The position numbers and the translations under genes were made by a program. This document shows positions 53,271 through 64,000 of a DNA stretch of 64,000 bases, in pieces. The stretch is from NCBI GenBank assembly GCA_946800325.1, contig OX326961.1, positions 48,075,415-48,139,414 of the forward strand, given 5' to 3'. The first letter of the stretch is position 1. Every line of letters starts with the position of its first letter. This DNA is from Luzula sylvatica (Eukaryota > Streptophyta > Magnoliopsida > Poales > Juncaceae). The notes under the pieces were generated by a model. The model did not search any database, was not told where the DNA came from, and saw nothing but the letters and a program-made list of their open reading frames with translations.

Positions 53271-54088
53271 GAGAAATTTTCAAAAAAACTCCCTATCTTT
53301 TTTGAATATTCTAAAAAACCCCCTATGTTTTTGGAACCAAAAAACCCTCTCTACCAATTTTTATTTTCAAATACCCCCATATGGAGTTAAAACTAACCAT
53401 GAATGGTGTTAATTTTTTTATGACCAAAAGACTCTTCATTTTACATATGGGGTAATTAAAAAAAAATTGTTATTAATTTTGAGAAGTCCTAATTTTGTTT
53501 AGCTTATAATAATTAAAAAAATAATAATTATCATATGTTCGATTTATATAATTTTAATATTTCATACATTATATATGTTTGACTTTTATATATTTTTTTT
53601 GAAAAACTAACATAATAATAATAAGATGAACAAAAATATTAAAAAAACACCTTGTAAATATTTAAAAATTAAAATATCATGAAACTATTACAAAAATTAC
53701 ATAAAAGAAGAACAAAAAAAATTAGATGTTTAAAAAAATATTTTTCTATCAGTATATTTTCAAGGTGTTTATTTTATTATTATTTGATGTTAGTTTTTTA
53801 TGAATAATAAATAAAATATTAACATTATACAAACACAATATTTAATAATTTTATTTTTATAAAATCACTACATGTTAAAAAATAATTATGAATTTTCTTA
53901 AAAATAACAAAATTAATGAAAAAATAACAAAATTATTTTTTTAATAACTACATTAATTTTTTTTTTAATGCCATCAATGGTTAGTCTTAACTTTTATTGG
54001 AAAATATTTTAAAATAAAAATCTGGTAAAAGATTTTTTTTGAAGTTTTTAAAAAAATAACAGATTTTTTAAATATCTGAAAATTTTCC
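53271..54088. mobile_element. Mutator-type MITE, second copy of the 8104 family
   Basis: Ends GAGAAATTTTCAAAAAA / CTGAAAATTTTCC, target duplication TTTGCTTAA (53262-53270, 54089-54097). It shares with 8104-8980 the blocks CCCTATCTTTTTTG, TTTTATTTTCAAATACCC and TAACCATGAATGGTGTTAA, and the AT-rich core including a run like AATAATAATAAGATGAAC. 818 bp, no coding. It lies ~670 bp before the carrier gene. Confidence 0.88.
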
Positions 54089-54097
54089 TTTGCTTAA

Positions 54098-54761
54098 TAA
54101 ATATTTATTAACTATATTATTTTATGTATTTTATTATATTTTACACGCAACAACCATCTTTTAAAAAAACCTCAACGGAGGTGAGAGGTGAACTTAGACT
54201 ATCACTAACATGTTGTATGGTGTCACGAGCATACGAGTTGGCTGGCTCTTATAAATACCAAGCCCCTTTGGCTCTCTCACTCATCACTCATCCTGCCGTC
54301 TCCTTCCTTGGAAAAGCAATTTTGGTTCTTTCCTCCAACTTCCCCTCTCTCTCTCTCGCGTCGCCTAACAACACGATTTATCACGACTATCTACGTTACA
54401 TTACCTGGCATAGCGCTCGTGGTCCAATCAGTTGAATCATATGATATGACGTATCCACATAACACACGTGAAAATATATAGTACGGGGCAGTACCAAACA
54501 AAATTGATACCATCAGCTTCCACTTTGCTGCCCATCCTCCGCCATTTTTTCATCTTCTCTTAAAAGTTTGAATTTCTATTTTCGTCCGTAACCATCTTAC
54601 TGACCACCCAACCTAAATCCACTTTTTCGGATCTCTTTCGACATCTCTTTATCCCGAAATTTCAGTCAAAAAGAAGATTCCACACGAGCAAACACGATCA
54701 ATTAAGGTAAAGTTCTCTAATTCCCCCTCTTGCGAGACAAAATTTAGATTTCGAATAAAAA
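54098..54761 (+). promoter_or_regulatory. Promoter region of the mitochondrial carrier gene
   Basis: A TATA-like CTTATAAATACC is at about 54247-54258, and CACACGTG near 54464 contains a G-box core (CACGTG). The TATA box lies ~510 bp before the start codon, so either the 5' UTR is long (or spliced) or another start is used. CT-rich patches at 54300-54360 and 54630-54700. Confidence 0.45.
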
Positions 54762-56572
54762 ATGGAATTTTGGCCCGAATTCCTGGCCAGTAGCTGGGGC
54801 AGAGAATTCATAGCTGGCGGAATCGGAGGCATGGCTGGAGTCTTAGCGGGTCATCCGTTAGATACCCTTCGAATCCGTATCCAGCAACCAGTTCCTGATC
54901 CGGCCCGGGTAATTAACGGTGGACCGGGTTCACGGACAGGCGCCACGTCAGCAATCGGTTTGCTTCGAGGAATTCTCAAATCGGAGGGCCCTGGCGCCCT
55001 TTATCGCGGGATGGGTGCTCCCCTTGCTTCCATCGCGTTTCAGGTTTGATATTTCGTTTTGATCATGCAATACATTAATTAGTATTGAATTGGTAAAATT
55101 TTTGATTCCTGAACATCTCTTTCAAATTTTGATTCCTCAACATCTCTTTCAAATTTGATTACAGTAGCAAATTTTGATTCTTTGTCTAAAAGAGGAAAAT
55201 ATATCAAAAAAAAAGAGAAACAACTTTTTTTTTCTTCCCAAACATTACATCATCGAAATTATTTTTTAATCAAATTGACACGTTTCTTATATGTGTCATC
55301 GACTCATAGTTAACTGACGTGACATTAAGGAACAAAAAGTTTATAATGGAGCTTATGCAATAATTGAAAGAGTTTTGATTTGGTGCCCTCCCAAATCCAT
55401 CCTCATTTTTTTATGCGAATTTCTTGGCTTGTTAATTGGAGTAATTAACAACTCATTTATCATATCATTAGCATGTAACTGTTAATTATGCTGTACGTGA
55501 TAATTAGTGGTTCATTTGGTTGTTACTTATCCTAATTCACATGTCTAGATATTCGTATTAAGGAAGGGTGGATGAGTTTGGGGGGCATAATATAATTTCC
55601 CTAGTTGAAAAATGCTAAAAATGCACTAAAAAAATTGAGAGAAAAAATAGCACCAAATTCAATTTTTTTGTCCTTAATTATATAATATCTTGGTCCTGAT
55701 TGTTTGGCTTTATAATCAACTAATTCCATATTTCCTTCAAAAAACAGAGAAAAAAATAAATATTCCTCATAATTTTGCAGTCATATATTATTCTAAGCAA
55801 TTACAGTATTATTTCTCGTAATGTAGAATGCAATGGTATTTCAAATCTACGCAAGTCTCTCCAGATCAATAAATCCAACCTCGAAGCCCAACGAGCCTCC
55901 TCCATATTCGAGCATAGCCCTAGCTGGAGTCGGAACGGGTGCCATACAAACTCTCCTCCTTTGTCCAGTCGAGCTGATCAAGATCCGTCTACAGCTTCTC
56001 AGCGGGCCCCACGTCGGACCATTGGAATTGGCGAAACATATTTTTAGATCCGAAGGATTGAGAGGACTTTATAGGGGGTTGAATGTGACGGTTTTGAGAG
56101 ACGCGCCCGCTCACGGGGTGTATTTCTGCACGTACGAATACATGAGAGAGAGACTCCATCCAGGCTGTAGGAAATCCGGGGAGGAGAGCCTTTCTACTAT
56201 GCTCGTCTCCGGTGGCCTTGCAGGTATGGTAAACAGGCTTTGTTATCGTGATAAACCGAATTTTGAAATGCAATAAAGACCAAATTTTGAATTTTCGTAG
56301 GGGTGGCGAGTTGGACGTTTTGTTATCCGCTCGATGTGGTGAAGTCGAGACTACAAGCCCAATCTGGTGGCCATCTGGCTAAACTTAGATACAACGGGAT
56401 TGCCGATTGCTTTAGAAAGAGCGTTAGAGAGGAGGGATTTTCCGTTCTATGCCGCGGTATGGGCACTACCGTGGCACGTGCATTTGTGGTCAACGGCGCG
56501 ATATTTTCGGCTTACGAGCTCGCGTTGAGGTTCTTGAATGGAAACCAACCGCTTGTTTTGGAGGAGAATTGA
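54762..56572 (+). CDS. BAC2: Mitochondrial basic amino acid (arginine) carrier, BAC2-like
   Basis: Exons 54762-55043, 55827-56223 and 56301-56572; GT/AG borders with phases 0 and 1; 951 bp, 316 residues. It has the three tandem ~100-residue modules of the mitochondrial carrier family (SLC25), each with its signature: HPLDTLRIRIQ, CPVELIKIRLQ and YPLDVVKSRLQ, and the following G-rich motifs (GALYRGMGAPL, GLRGLYRGLNV, GFSVLCRGMGT). Wording such as DAPAHGVYFCTYEYMRERLH and ARAFVVNGAIF matches Arabidopsis BAC2 (At1g79900, 296 residues), which moves arginine, ornithine and related amino acids across the inner membrane and supports arginine catabolism and proline metabolism under stress. The extra ~20 residues lie in the first matrix loop (a Pro/Gly-rich stretch around 47-65). 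All signature residues are intact. Confidence 0.93.
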
Positions 56573-58244
56573 ATGCGCGTGCGTTTTGAGGCACGCCTCC
56601 TTTCTTCGGTTTATGAAGAAATAAAGACATAGCTCAAATGATGCTACCAACAGGGTGATTTGTGATTTTGTGGGTGTTATCGTGCCGAAAGGAATGGGTT
56701 CAAAGAAATGTTTTTACTATTTTAGTACTGAGATTTGATCTAAGATTTATGTAGGTTGATGTTAGAAATGTGTATATATATTGATTTTGTTTGTATACGG
56801 GTTCAATAATTAACAACGATAATGTTTTTGATTATATATAGGGTTTAGCTTCAGCACAATTTGCATGGCCTTGTTAGTTTCATTTGTCATTTTGCTATGA
56901 TGAAGAAATTTGGTCATTAGACAATTAAAGAGTACTTTAGCCAAACAGCAAAATAATGAATAGGAGATAAAAAAGTCTTTTTCATTTAATTAAGAAAAAC
57001 CTAATACATTAACCATTCAATATATTACTATGAGGCAAACTAATTTAAAGAGTAATCATACATTACATGTTCTCGCAATATGTTCTCGCATCAGAATATT
57101 GATAATACGTTGAATATTGTATTCACAATATAAAATTAGTTTTATTTAATTCAATCCACGTCTTACACTTCATCATCATGCTGTCAATCATGTTGTGAAA
57201 ACATGTTGTGTAGACTCCTTGTTGTACTTGTTATGATAAAGATATTAGATAATTAGACACTCAAATAATACTTAAAACCAACAAAATAAATAAAAAATGG
57301 ACAAGAAATAAAGAGCAGGGCCGCCCCCCATAATTTTGTTGTCCTAGTCCAAGATGCCCCGAGATGTTAACATCTCCAACATGATGGCCGCAAAATATTG
57401 TCTCAAAATAAAAATTCGTTTTTTTTTTCAACTTGTGCTATAATTTTTAACAGTTATTGTAGTAAATTTATTAAAACACAATTATTGACGCAAAAAAAAA
57501 AAAAAAAAATATCTTGATTTGCAATATAGTTCTATTGTAAAATAAATAAATAAATAAACATACTTTTTATTCGTTAAATTTTTTGTCAAAACATCTTATG
57601 TGCTTGATTAATGAAAATATCTAATAGACGTTTTGTTTTGAAAATATTAAATTAAATACAGATCAATACTGTTATTTTAATTAGTATATTTTTACTTGTC
57701 ATGCTGTTATGACAATCGGCCACGTCATCAAAATTGTTCACAACCTTTCGATTGAAAATCAAGGGTCGGATTTGAGTATAGTTTGAATAGACTCGGTCCA
57801 CGTGAACCATGAGGTATGTGAAAAAACAAAACTGCTTGGATCATGCTGGAACATATTCATTCAATTTATATGCCCAAACTTAGATACACCATGTCCCTTC
57901 TCTCTCCGGTCATTTTTTCAAGAAGGCTCTCGATGAAACCCTAGCCGCACGAACCTGGGCGAGACGATTCGGCGGAGGCTGTGAGAAATCTCAACTTTTA
58001 CGTGTCGAGGTTCGTGTGTTTTTCGTGTTTTCTCCATTATCATTTTCTGTTTGCTTTTTCGTAATCACAAAAACAGAAGGAAGCGATTTTTGCTCTTTGG
58101 CACTTCATCAAATCGAAATCGATGTTCTTCAAGTCAAAATCGCACAATTTGTTTTAGTTCTTCTGTTTATTCTTCCAAATTTTGTTCCTTCCATTCATCA
58201 TTTTTTTCTTATGAATTTGCTGCTTTTCATTTTCAAGCGAAAGT
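56573..58244. other. Intergenic, 3' of the carrier gene
   Basis: Contains the carrier 3' UTR, then AT-rich DNA. At 57700-58010 a promoter- and leader-like patch (GGTCCACGTGAACC with an ACGT core; ATGAAACCCTAGCCGCACG at 57931 with an early stop) resembles the gene-like start at 47.5 kb. No intact gene is seen. Confidence 0.45.
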
Positions 58245-59245
58245 TGAAGGAAATACAATTTTTAATCAATGGTAAAATGGTACGTATAAGGACAAACACA
58301 CGCACACGTTTGTGGGCATAAATAATATGTATATTAGATGCACATATGTATATTTGATATACATAATTAAATTGATAAGAAACGATTTTATGACGAAAAT
58401 TAAAAAATTCAGTTTAAACAGTTTTAGTAAAACTGGCATAACTTTTCGATAACAACTCCAATTTGAATGGTTCAAATTGGGTTGGTTTAATAAGGTTATC
58501 TAGAACTTGCATAAAGAAATATATTTCATTTGAGCGATTTATCATTTTAGTTTTAATGAAATACCGAAATGATGCGACAGGTTGATATATAGTTAATAAA
58601 ACCGTCATAACGTTCGCATCCGAACTCCAATTGGGCTGGGACATTTGGGTTAGAAAGATAATAAGATTATCTACAACTTTCGTGAAGGTTTGAAGTCGGT
58701 TGGAACGATTTAACAATTTCTTTTCAACAGAATACTGAAATGGTGCATGCAGTTTTATGTTTCAAAATGTGTATAATAGTTATACATAACGTTTGGCCCA
58801 TCCTTATCCTATATATTATATATAAGATGTTTCTTTCTTCTCTAACAAGTTGATCCTGAATCTAATTCAGTTCATAAATTAGAGACACACTTGTTCAATT
58901 GTTGAATAAGTTGAACACAAGTGAGAGAGAGAGAGAGAGAGAAAGGGAGAAAAAAACGTTTTCTCCATTAGAGAATTCAATCGGATCAAACACGTTCACA
59001 TGCGTATCGTCTATGCAGTTACGTGTTATGACAGAGAGACTACGACTCACGGTGGATACGGATAGAGGAGTTCGCGCTTTGTGGCTCTTCGTTTGTGATC
59101 AAACCGGAAAATTAAACGAGTAAAAGGTTGTGGAAGCGTGTGGGTATGGGACACACGGAGACAACCGGAAACGTGTCAAGACGGTGAGAGACGTGCAGAC
59201 GTGGTACGTACGACTAGTCACCAACGTGACATCGAAGTGAAAGAA
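58245..59245 (+). repeat. Diverged LTR of the 15336 Copia family
   Basis: Begins TGAAGGAAATACAATTTTTA, and follows the younger LTR in order: AACTCCAATTTGAATGGTTC, TGAAATACCGAAA, CCAATTGGGCTGGG, AGATTATCTACAACTTTCGTG, CAGAATACTGA, GCATGCAGTTTT, a TATA-like region (58810), GAGAATTCAATCGGATCAA, GTCACCAACGTGACA. The last ~160 bp are missing, replaced by the satellite array. It contains a (GA)n run at 58921-58942. No partner LTR is seen. Confidence 0.85.
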
Positions 59246-62200
59246 AGACGATACAAATGATCTAAAAACACGTTATTTGAACTCCTCAAAACGTAAAAAG
59301 ATTGCTATGAATCGATAAGAAAACTTTCTTAGTGTTTATACAATTTGGTGAAAAGTTACGTAGTAAAAGATTCGATCCAAACCATCTCAAAAACACCTTA
59401 TTTGGGCTCCTCAGAGCATTACAAGATTGTTATGAATCGAAAAACCAACTTTCTTAACGTTTGTAAAATTTGGTGAAAATTTATGTAGCAAAAGATATGA
59501 TACAAATGATTTAAAAACATGTTATTTGAACTCCTCAAAGCGTAAAAGATTGCTATGAATCGAAAAGAAAACTTTCTTAGTATTTGTACAATTTGGTGAA
59601 AAGTTACGTAGTAAAAGATTCGATCCAAACCATCACAAAAACACGTTATTTGGACTCATCACATCATAATAAGATTGTTATGAATCGAAAAACAATCTTT
59701 CTTAGTGTTTGTAAAATTTGGTGAAAGTTATGTAGTGGAAGATATGACACAAATGATCTAAAAACACGTGATTTGAACTCCTCCAAACGTGAAAAGATTG
59801 CTTTGAATCGAAAAGAAAATTTCTTAGAGTTTGTACATTTTGGTGAAAAGTTACGTCTTAAAAGATTCGATCCAAACCATCTCAAAAACACGTTATTTGG
59901 GCTCCTCAAAGTGTTAAAATATTGTTATGAATCGAGAAACAAACTTTCTTGGTGCTTGTAAAATTTTGTGAAAAGTTATGTACTAAAAGATACGATACAA
60001 ATGATCTAAAAATACACTATTTGAACTCCTCAAAGGGTTAAAAGATTGCTATGGATCAAACATAAAACTTACTTAGTGTTTGTTCAATTTGGAGAAAAGT
60101 TACGTAGTAAAACATTCGATCCAAACCATCTCAAAAAACCATATTTGGAATCCTCATAGAGTTAAAAGAATGTTATGAATATAAAACAATCTTTCTTAGT
60201 GTTTGTAAATTTTGGTGAAATTTATGTAGAGATACGATACAAATGATCTAAATACATGTTATTTGAACTCCTCAAAGCGTAAAAAGATTGATTTGAATCG
60301 AAAAGAAAACTTTCTTAATGTTTGTACAATTTGGTTAAAAGTTACGTAGCAAAAAATTCGATCCAAACCATCTCAAAAACACGTTATTTGAACTCCTCAA
60401 AGCGTTAAAAGATTGTTATGAATCGAAAAACAATCTTTCTTAGTGTTTGTAAAATTTGGTGAAAAGTTATTTAGTGAAAGATACAATACAAATGATCTAA
60501 AAACACGTTATTTGAACTCCTCAAAACGTAAAAAGATTGCTATAAATCGAAAAGAAAGCATTCTTAGTGTTTGTACAATTTGGTGAAAATTTACGTAGTA
60601 AAAGATTCGATCCAAACCATCTCGAAAACATCTTATTTGGGCTCGTCAGAGCATTACAAGATTGTTATGAATCGAAAAACAAACTTTCTTAGTGTTTGTA
60701 AAATTTGATGAAAACTTATGTAGTAAAAGATACGATACAAGTGATTTAAAAACATGTTATTTGAACTCCTCAAAGCGTAAAAAGATTGCTATGAATCAAA
60801 AATAAAACTTTCTTAGTGGTTGTACAATTTGGTGAAAAGTTACGTAGTAAAAGATTCGATCCAAACCATCTCAAAAATACGTTATTTGGACTCGTAACAA
60901 CTTAATAAGATTGTTATTAATCGAAAAACAATCTATCTTAGTGTTTGTAAAATTTGGTGAAAATTTATGTAGTAAAAGATACGATATAAATGATCTAAAT
61001 ACACGTTATTTGAACTCCTCAAAGCATAAAAAGATTGATTTGAATCGAAAAAAAATCTTTCTTAGTGTTTGTACAATTTGGTTAAAAGTTACGTAGCAAA
61101 AAATTCGATCCAAACCTTGTCAAAAACACGTTATTGGGACTCCTCATAGCGTTAAAAGAATGTTATGAATCGAAAAACAAACTTTTCTTCGTGCTTGTAA
61201 AATTTGAGGAAAAGTTAAATAGTAAAAGATATAATACAAATGATCTAGAAACACGTTATTTGAACTCCTCAAAACGTAAAAAGATTGCTATGGATCGAAA
61301 AGAAAACTTTCTTAGTGTTTGCTCAATTTGGAGAAAAGTTACGTACTAAAACGTTCGATCCAAACAATCTCAAAAACACGTTATTTTGGACTCTTCAGAG
61401 CGTTAAAAGATTGTTATGAATCGAAGAACAATCTTTCTTAGTCTTTGTAAAATTTGGTGAAAAGTTATGTAGTAAAAGATGCGATATAAATGATCTAAAA
61501 ACACGTTATTTGAACTCCCCAAAGCGTAAAAAGATTGCTATGAATCGAAAATAAAACTTTCTGTAGTGTTTGTACAATTTGGTGAAAAGTTACGTAGTAA
61601 AAGATTCGATCCAAACCATCTCAAAGACACGAATTTGGACTCGTCACAGCGTTAAAGGAATGTTATGAATCGAAAAACAAACTTTCTTAGTGTGTGTAAA
61701 ATTTGATTAAAAGTTATGTAGTAAAAGATACGATACAAACGATCTAAAAACACGTTATTTGAACTTCTCAGAGCGTCAAAAGCTTGCTATGAGTCAAACA
61801 GAAAACATTTTTAGTGTTTGTACAATTTGGTGAAAAGTTACTTTGTAAAACATTCGATCCAAACCATCTCAAAAACACGTTATTTGGACTCCTCAAAGCG
61901 TTAAAAGATTGTTATGAATCGAAAAACAATCTTTCTTAGTGTGTGTATAATTTGGTGAAAACTTATTTAGTGAAAGATACGATACAAATGATCTAAAAAC
62001 ACGTTATTTGAACTCCTCAAAACGTAAAAAGATTGCTATGAATCGAAAAGAAAAATTTCTTAGTGTTTGTACAATTTGGTGAAAAGTTACGTAGTAAAAA
62101 GATTCGATCCAATCCATCTCAAAAACACGTCATTAGGAATCCTCATAGCATTAAAATAATGTTTTGAACGAAAAATAATTTTTCTTAGTGTTTGTAAAAT

Positions 62201-62612
62201 TTGATGAAAATTTATGTAGTAAAAGATACGATACAAATGATCTAAATACATGTTATTCGAACTCCTAAAAGCGTAAAAAGATTGATTTGAATCGAAAATA
62301 AAATTTTCTTAGTGTTTGTGCAATTTGGTTAAAAGTTACGTAGTAAAATATTCGATCTAAACCATGTCAAAAACACGTTATTTGGACTCTTCATGGCATT
62401 AAAAGAATGCTATGAATCGAAAAACAAACTTTTTTAGTGCTTGTAAAATTTGGTGAAAAGTTATGCAGTAAAAGATACGATGCAAATTATCTAAAAACAC
62501 GTTATTTGAACTCCTCAAAACGTAAAAAGATTGTTATGAATCGAAAAGAAAAAAAAATTAGTGTTTGCCGAATTTGGAGAAAAGTTACGTAGTGAAACAT
62601 TCGATCCAAACA
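59246..62612 (+). repeat. Satellite array: ~14 dimers of ~248 bp (two ~124-bp monomer types)
   Basis: Type A monomers carry GATTCGATCCAAACCATCTC and GTACAATTTGGTGAAAAGTTACG; type B carry GATACGATACAAATGATCTA and GTAAAATTTGGTGAAAAGTTATG. They alternate strictly. The type B word ATACAAATGA recurs near 59251, 59500, 59748, 59995, 60237, 60486, 60735, 60984, 61234, 61484, 61733, 61982, 62230 and 62480 (spacing 242-250). Both monomers share CTCCTCAAAGCGT, AAAGATTG and TTATGAATCGAAAA. No coding potential; short frames inside are repeat artefacts. Confidence 0.95.
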
Positions 62613-62851
62613 AGTATCAAGTATAGTGTTTTTGCATATTTCTTCTTATTTTGTTTTCCCTCTTCGGTAGTTTCGGCTTCTTTTGTCGTATTCACTCCCT
62701 CTTCTACTATTTCCCATAAATCTTTCGCGATTAAAAGAGTCTTCATTTTAATACTCCAATAATCGTAATTTTCGCCATCGAAAATAAGTTGCGAAACTTG
62801 TGGGAGCCCGAAAACACCGCATTGGGCTGTCATGGATTTTTCCTTGTCCAA
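62613..62851 (-). pseudogene. N-terminal fragment of a Copia gag
   Basis: Minus strand from 62851: residues QLIFDGENYDYWSIKMKTLL and AKDLWEIVEEGVN are the conserved start of Copia gag (DUF4219/UBN2). A tRNA-type primer-binding site (plus strand GGCTCTGATATCAA, 62894-62907) and an LTR end (TGTTGGAATTAG, from 62911) lie upstream. The frame is cut at ~62612 by the satellite, and the remaining element is missing. Confidence 0.85.
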
Positions 62852-62910
62852 ACTTCGAAAAACTCACTCTCGCAAACAATCGCAAACAACCTCGGCTCTG
62901 ATATCAATTT

Positions 62911-63029
62911 GTTGGAATTAGGGGCTTGATATTATTTATAGAAATTGAGAAAGTAGGGGATTTGTGGCTTTGGAGATCAGTAGCACAACCAAAATATAAA
63001 ATTAATTGATAAAGAGGGCATATATTGTA
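62911..63029 (-). repeat. LTR end remnant of the Copia gag relic
   Basis: Sequence after TGTTGGAATTAGGGGCTTGA should be the 3' end of that element's 5' LTR (minus strand), about 100 bp before the foldback element begins. Its outer limit is not visible. Confidence 0.5.
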
Positions 63030-63272
63030 CCCCCTCCATTTTCCCCACCCACCCTCTATATACTAATTAACCATTAATTAAGGGATTAATTAACCGAATT
63101 AACGGTTAATTGGATTAATCATTAATATTAAATAATGTGTAACAGTTAATTAATGGTTAATCCGGATTAATTAATTGTTAATCGGATGTACTTTTGTTAA
63201 TGATGGTGCTAATTAATTCTCCATTAACCATTAATTAATGATATAGAGGGTGGATGGGGAAAATGGGCCCCC
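63030..63272. mobile_element. Foldback MITE of TTAATTAA-type repeats
   Basis: Ends ATTTTCCCCACCCACCCTCT and, inverted, AGAGGGTGGATGGGGAAAAT enclose repeated TTAACCATTAATTAA / TTAATTAATGGTTAA words that can fold along most of the length. Non-coding; no target duplication determined. Confidence 0.65.
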
Positions 63273-63274
63273 CC

Positions 63275-63490
63275 CATCCTTGATGAGGTGGATATGATTT
63301 AACACATTAAAAATTAACATTTTAATTCATAGTTTAACACCTTAATTGTATATTTAATCATAAATTGAGATAATTAAACCATAAATTAAAATGTTAAATC
63401 ATATTTTTGTATGTTAACTTTGAAGGTGTTAAATCATATCCTAGTCATCAAGGATGTGAGGGGAGAGTACTAGGGCATGTACATCACTAC
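63275..63490. mobile_element. Small MITE, related to 4418-4655
   Basis: CATCCTTGATGAGGTGGATA and TGATTTAACAC at left; GTGTTAAATCATATCC, TAGTCATCAAGGATG and GTACTAGGGCATGTACATC at right. The right end equals the left end of the 4.4-kb copy, inverted. AT-rich interior. Confidence 0.6.
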
Positions 63491-63767
63491 TCATCTTTTT
63501 ATTATATTTTTCCAATTCTCACGCTATAGTACAAAGTCAATATATATAGTACTTATATTCATCCCCAAAAGACACTCAATTATTCTAGATAATTCTTTTC
63601 TATCTAATAAAAACTTATTTATCTCCAATAGATACCTCATTTATTCAAGAGAAATTTTCTATTCACACACATATACATTCAATATTATCCTGACCAAAAA
63701 TATTAATAATATTATTATATAAAATATTAAATCATTAATTTTAATAAGAAATTGCAATCCCGTGTTA
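63491..63767. other. AT-rich spacer
   Basis: No gene or repeat recognised. Confidence 0.5.
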
Positions 63768-64000
63768 ATCATATTGATCCCAAATGCCCTATGTCTACGT
63801 AGATATCGAATCTATGAAACATTGCCCCAGGGTAATGGCGTTTTGGGGTGCATCAGCAATCCCGATACACCGAGTTAAGTTAACAGGAACTATGGTCCAG
63901 ATCTTTCTTTCCTGCTTTCAACTTTTCCCTAATGAGTTGCTTAATGTTTTCATGGCTTTGATGTGGCAATGGTGGTTAGCTAGAAATGCGCATATTTTTA
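63768..64000 (+). pseudogene. LINE ORF2 fragment (zf-RVT region), cut by the window end
   Basis: In one frame: ESMKHCPRVMAFWGASAIPI and FPNELLNVFMALMWQWWLAR followed by NAHIF, typical of the zinc-binding region and following W..RN motif of plant L1 ORF2. The preceding CPM(C)-like sequence is in another frame with a stop (TAG near 63799), so it is a frameshifted relic. It continues beyond the window. Confidence 0.75.

Noticed and set aside
59261..62600. Several 60-80-codon frames on both strands
   Set aside because: They recur at the satellite period and are broken by monomer differences.

Overview
The window is nuclear DNA of a flowering plant, most likely a eudicot. It is AT-rich. Its genes are spliced and plant-specific (a DYW-type PPR protein and a mitochondrial basic amino acid carrier like Arabidopsis BAC2). 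Much of the remainder is transposable elements with plant-type ends. I cannot name the species.

Layout. 0-13 kb is a gene block: an intronless PPR-DYW gene (minus), a four-exon leucine-rich-repeat gene (plus) and an eleven-exon DUF1771/SMR gene (minus) with a hAT MITE in intron 2. MITEs separate them. 14-39 kb is a nested transposon block: a Copia element with decayed pol but almost identical LTRs (15336-23495); a second Copia-type, Sirevirus-like element with an intact gag ORF and an intact second ORF but no pol (23571-31778); a relic LTR; a truncated LINE; and a Harbinger-like element (34028-39158) that received first or second a hAT MITE and a 3.4-kb gag-protease-only Gypsy element with identical LTRs. 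At 39.7 kb is a small secreted-protein gene with five CLE-peptide-like motifs, three in perfect 29-residue tandem repeats. 40.7-54 kb holds a gene-fragment-carrying TIR element in a TA microsatellite, a SINE, MULE-type MITEs, a Helitron 3' end and a hAT deletion derivative. 54.8-56.6 kb is the BAC2-like carrier gene. 58-62.6 kb is an old LTR running into a 3.4-kb satellite array of about 14 dimers of ~248 bp. The end holds Copia gag, MITE and LINE relics.

How the parts relate. Five genes look functional (PPR, LRR, SMR, CLE-like, carrier) and show no common pathway. The strongest theme is that all three structurally complete LTR retrotransposons lack a usable reverse transcriptase and integrase yet have young LTRs, so they must have been mobilised in trans. 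Two of them, plus a relic, also carry dense arrays of near-perfect palindromes of the form GTCCGTTnnAACGGAC. In one element these sit just upstream of the TATA box and again in front of the second ORF; in another they sit in the 5' leader. Exon boundaries, LTR ends and target-site duplications were read by eye from the sequence; no database search was possible.
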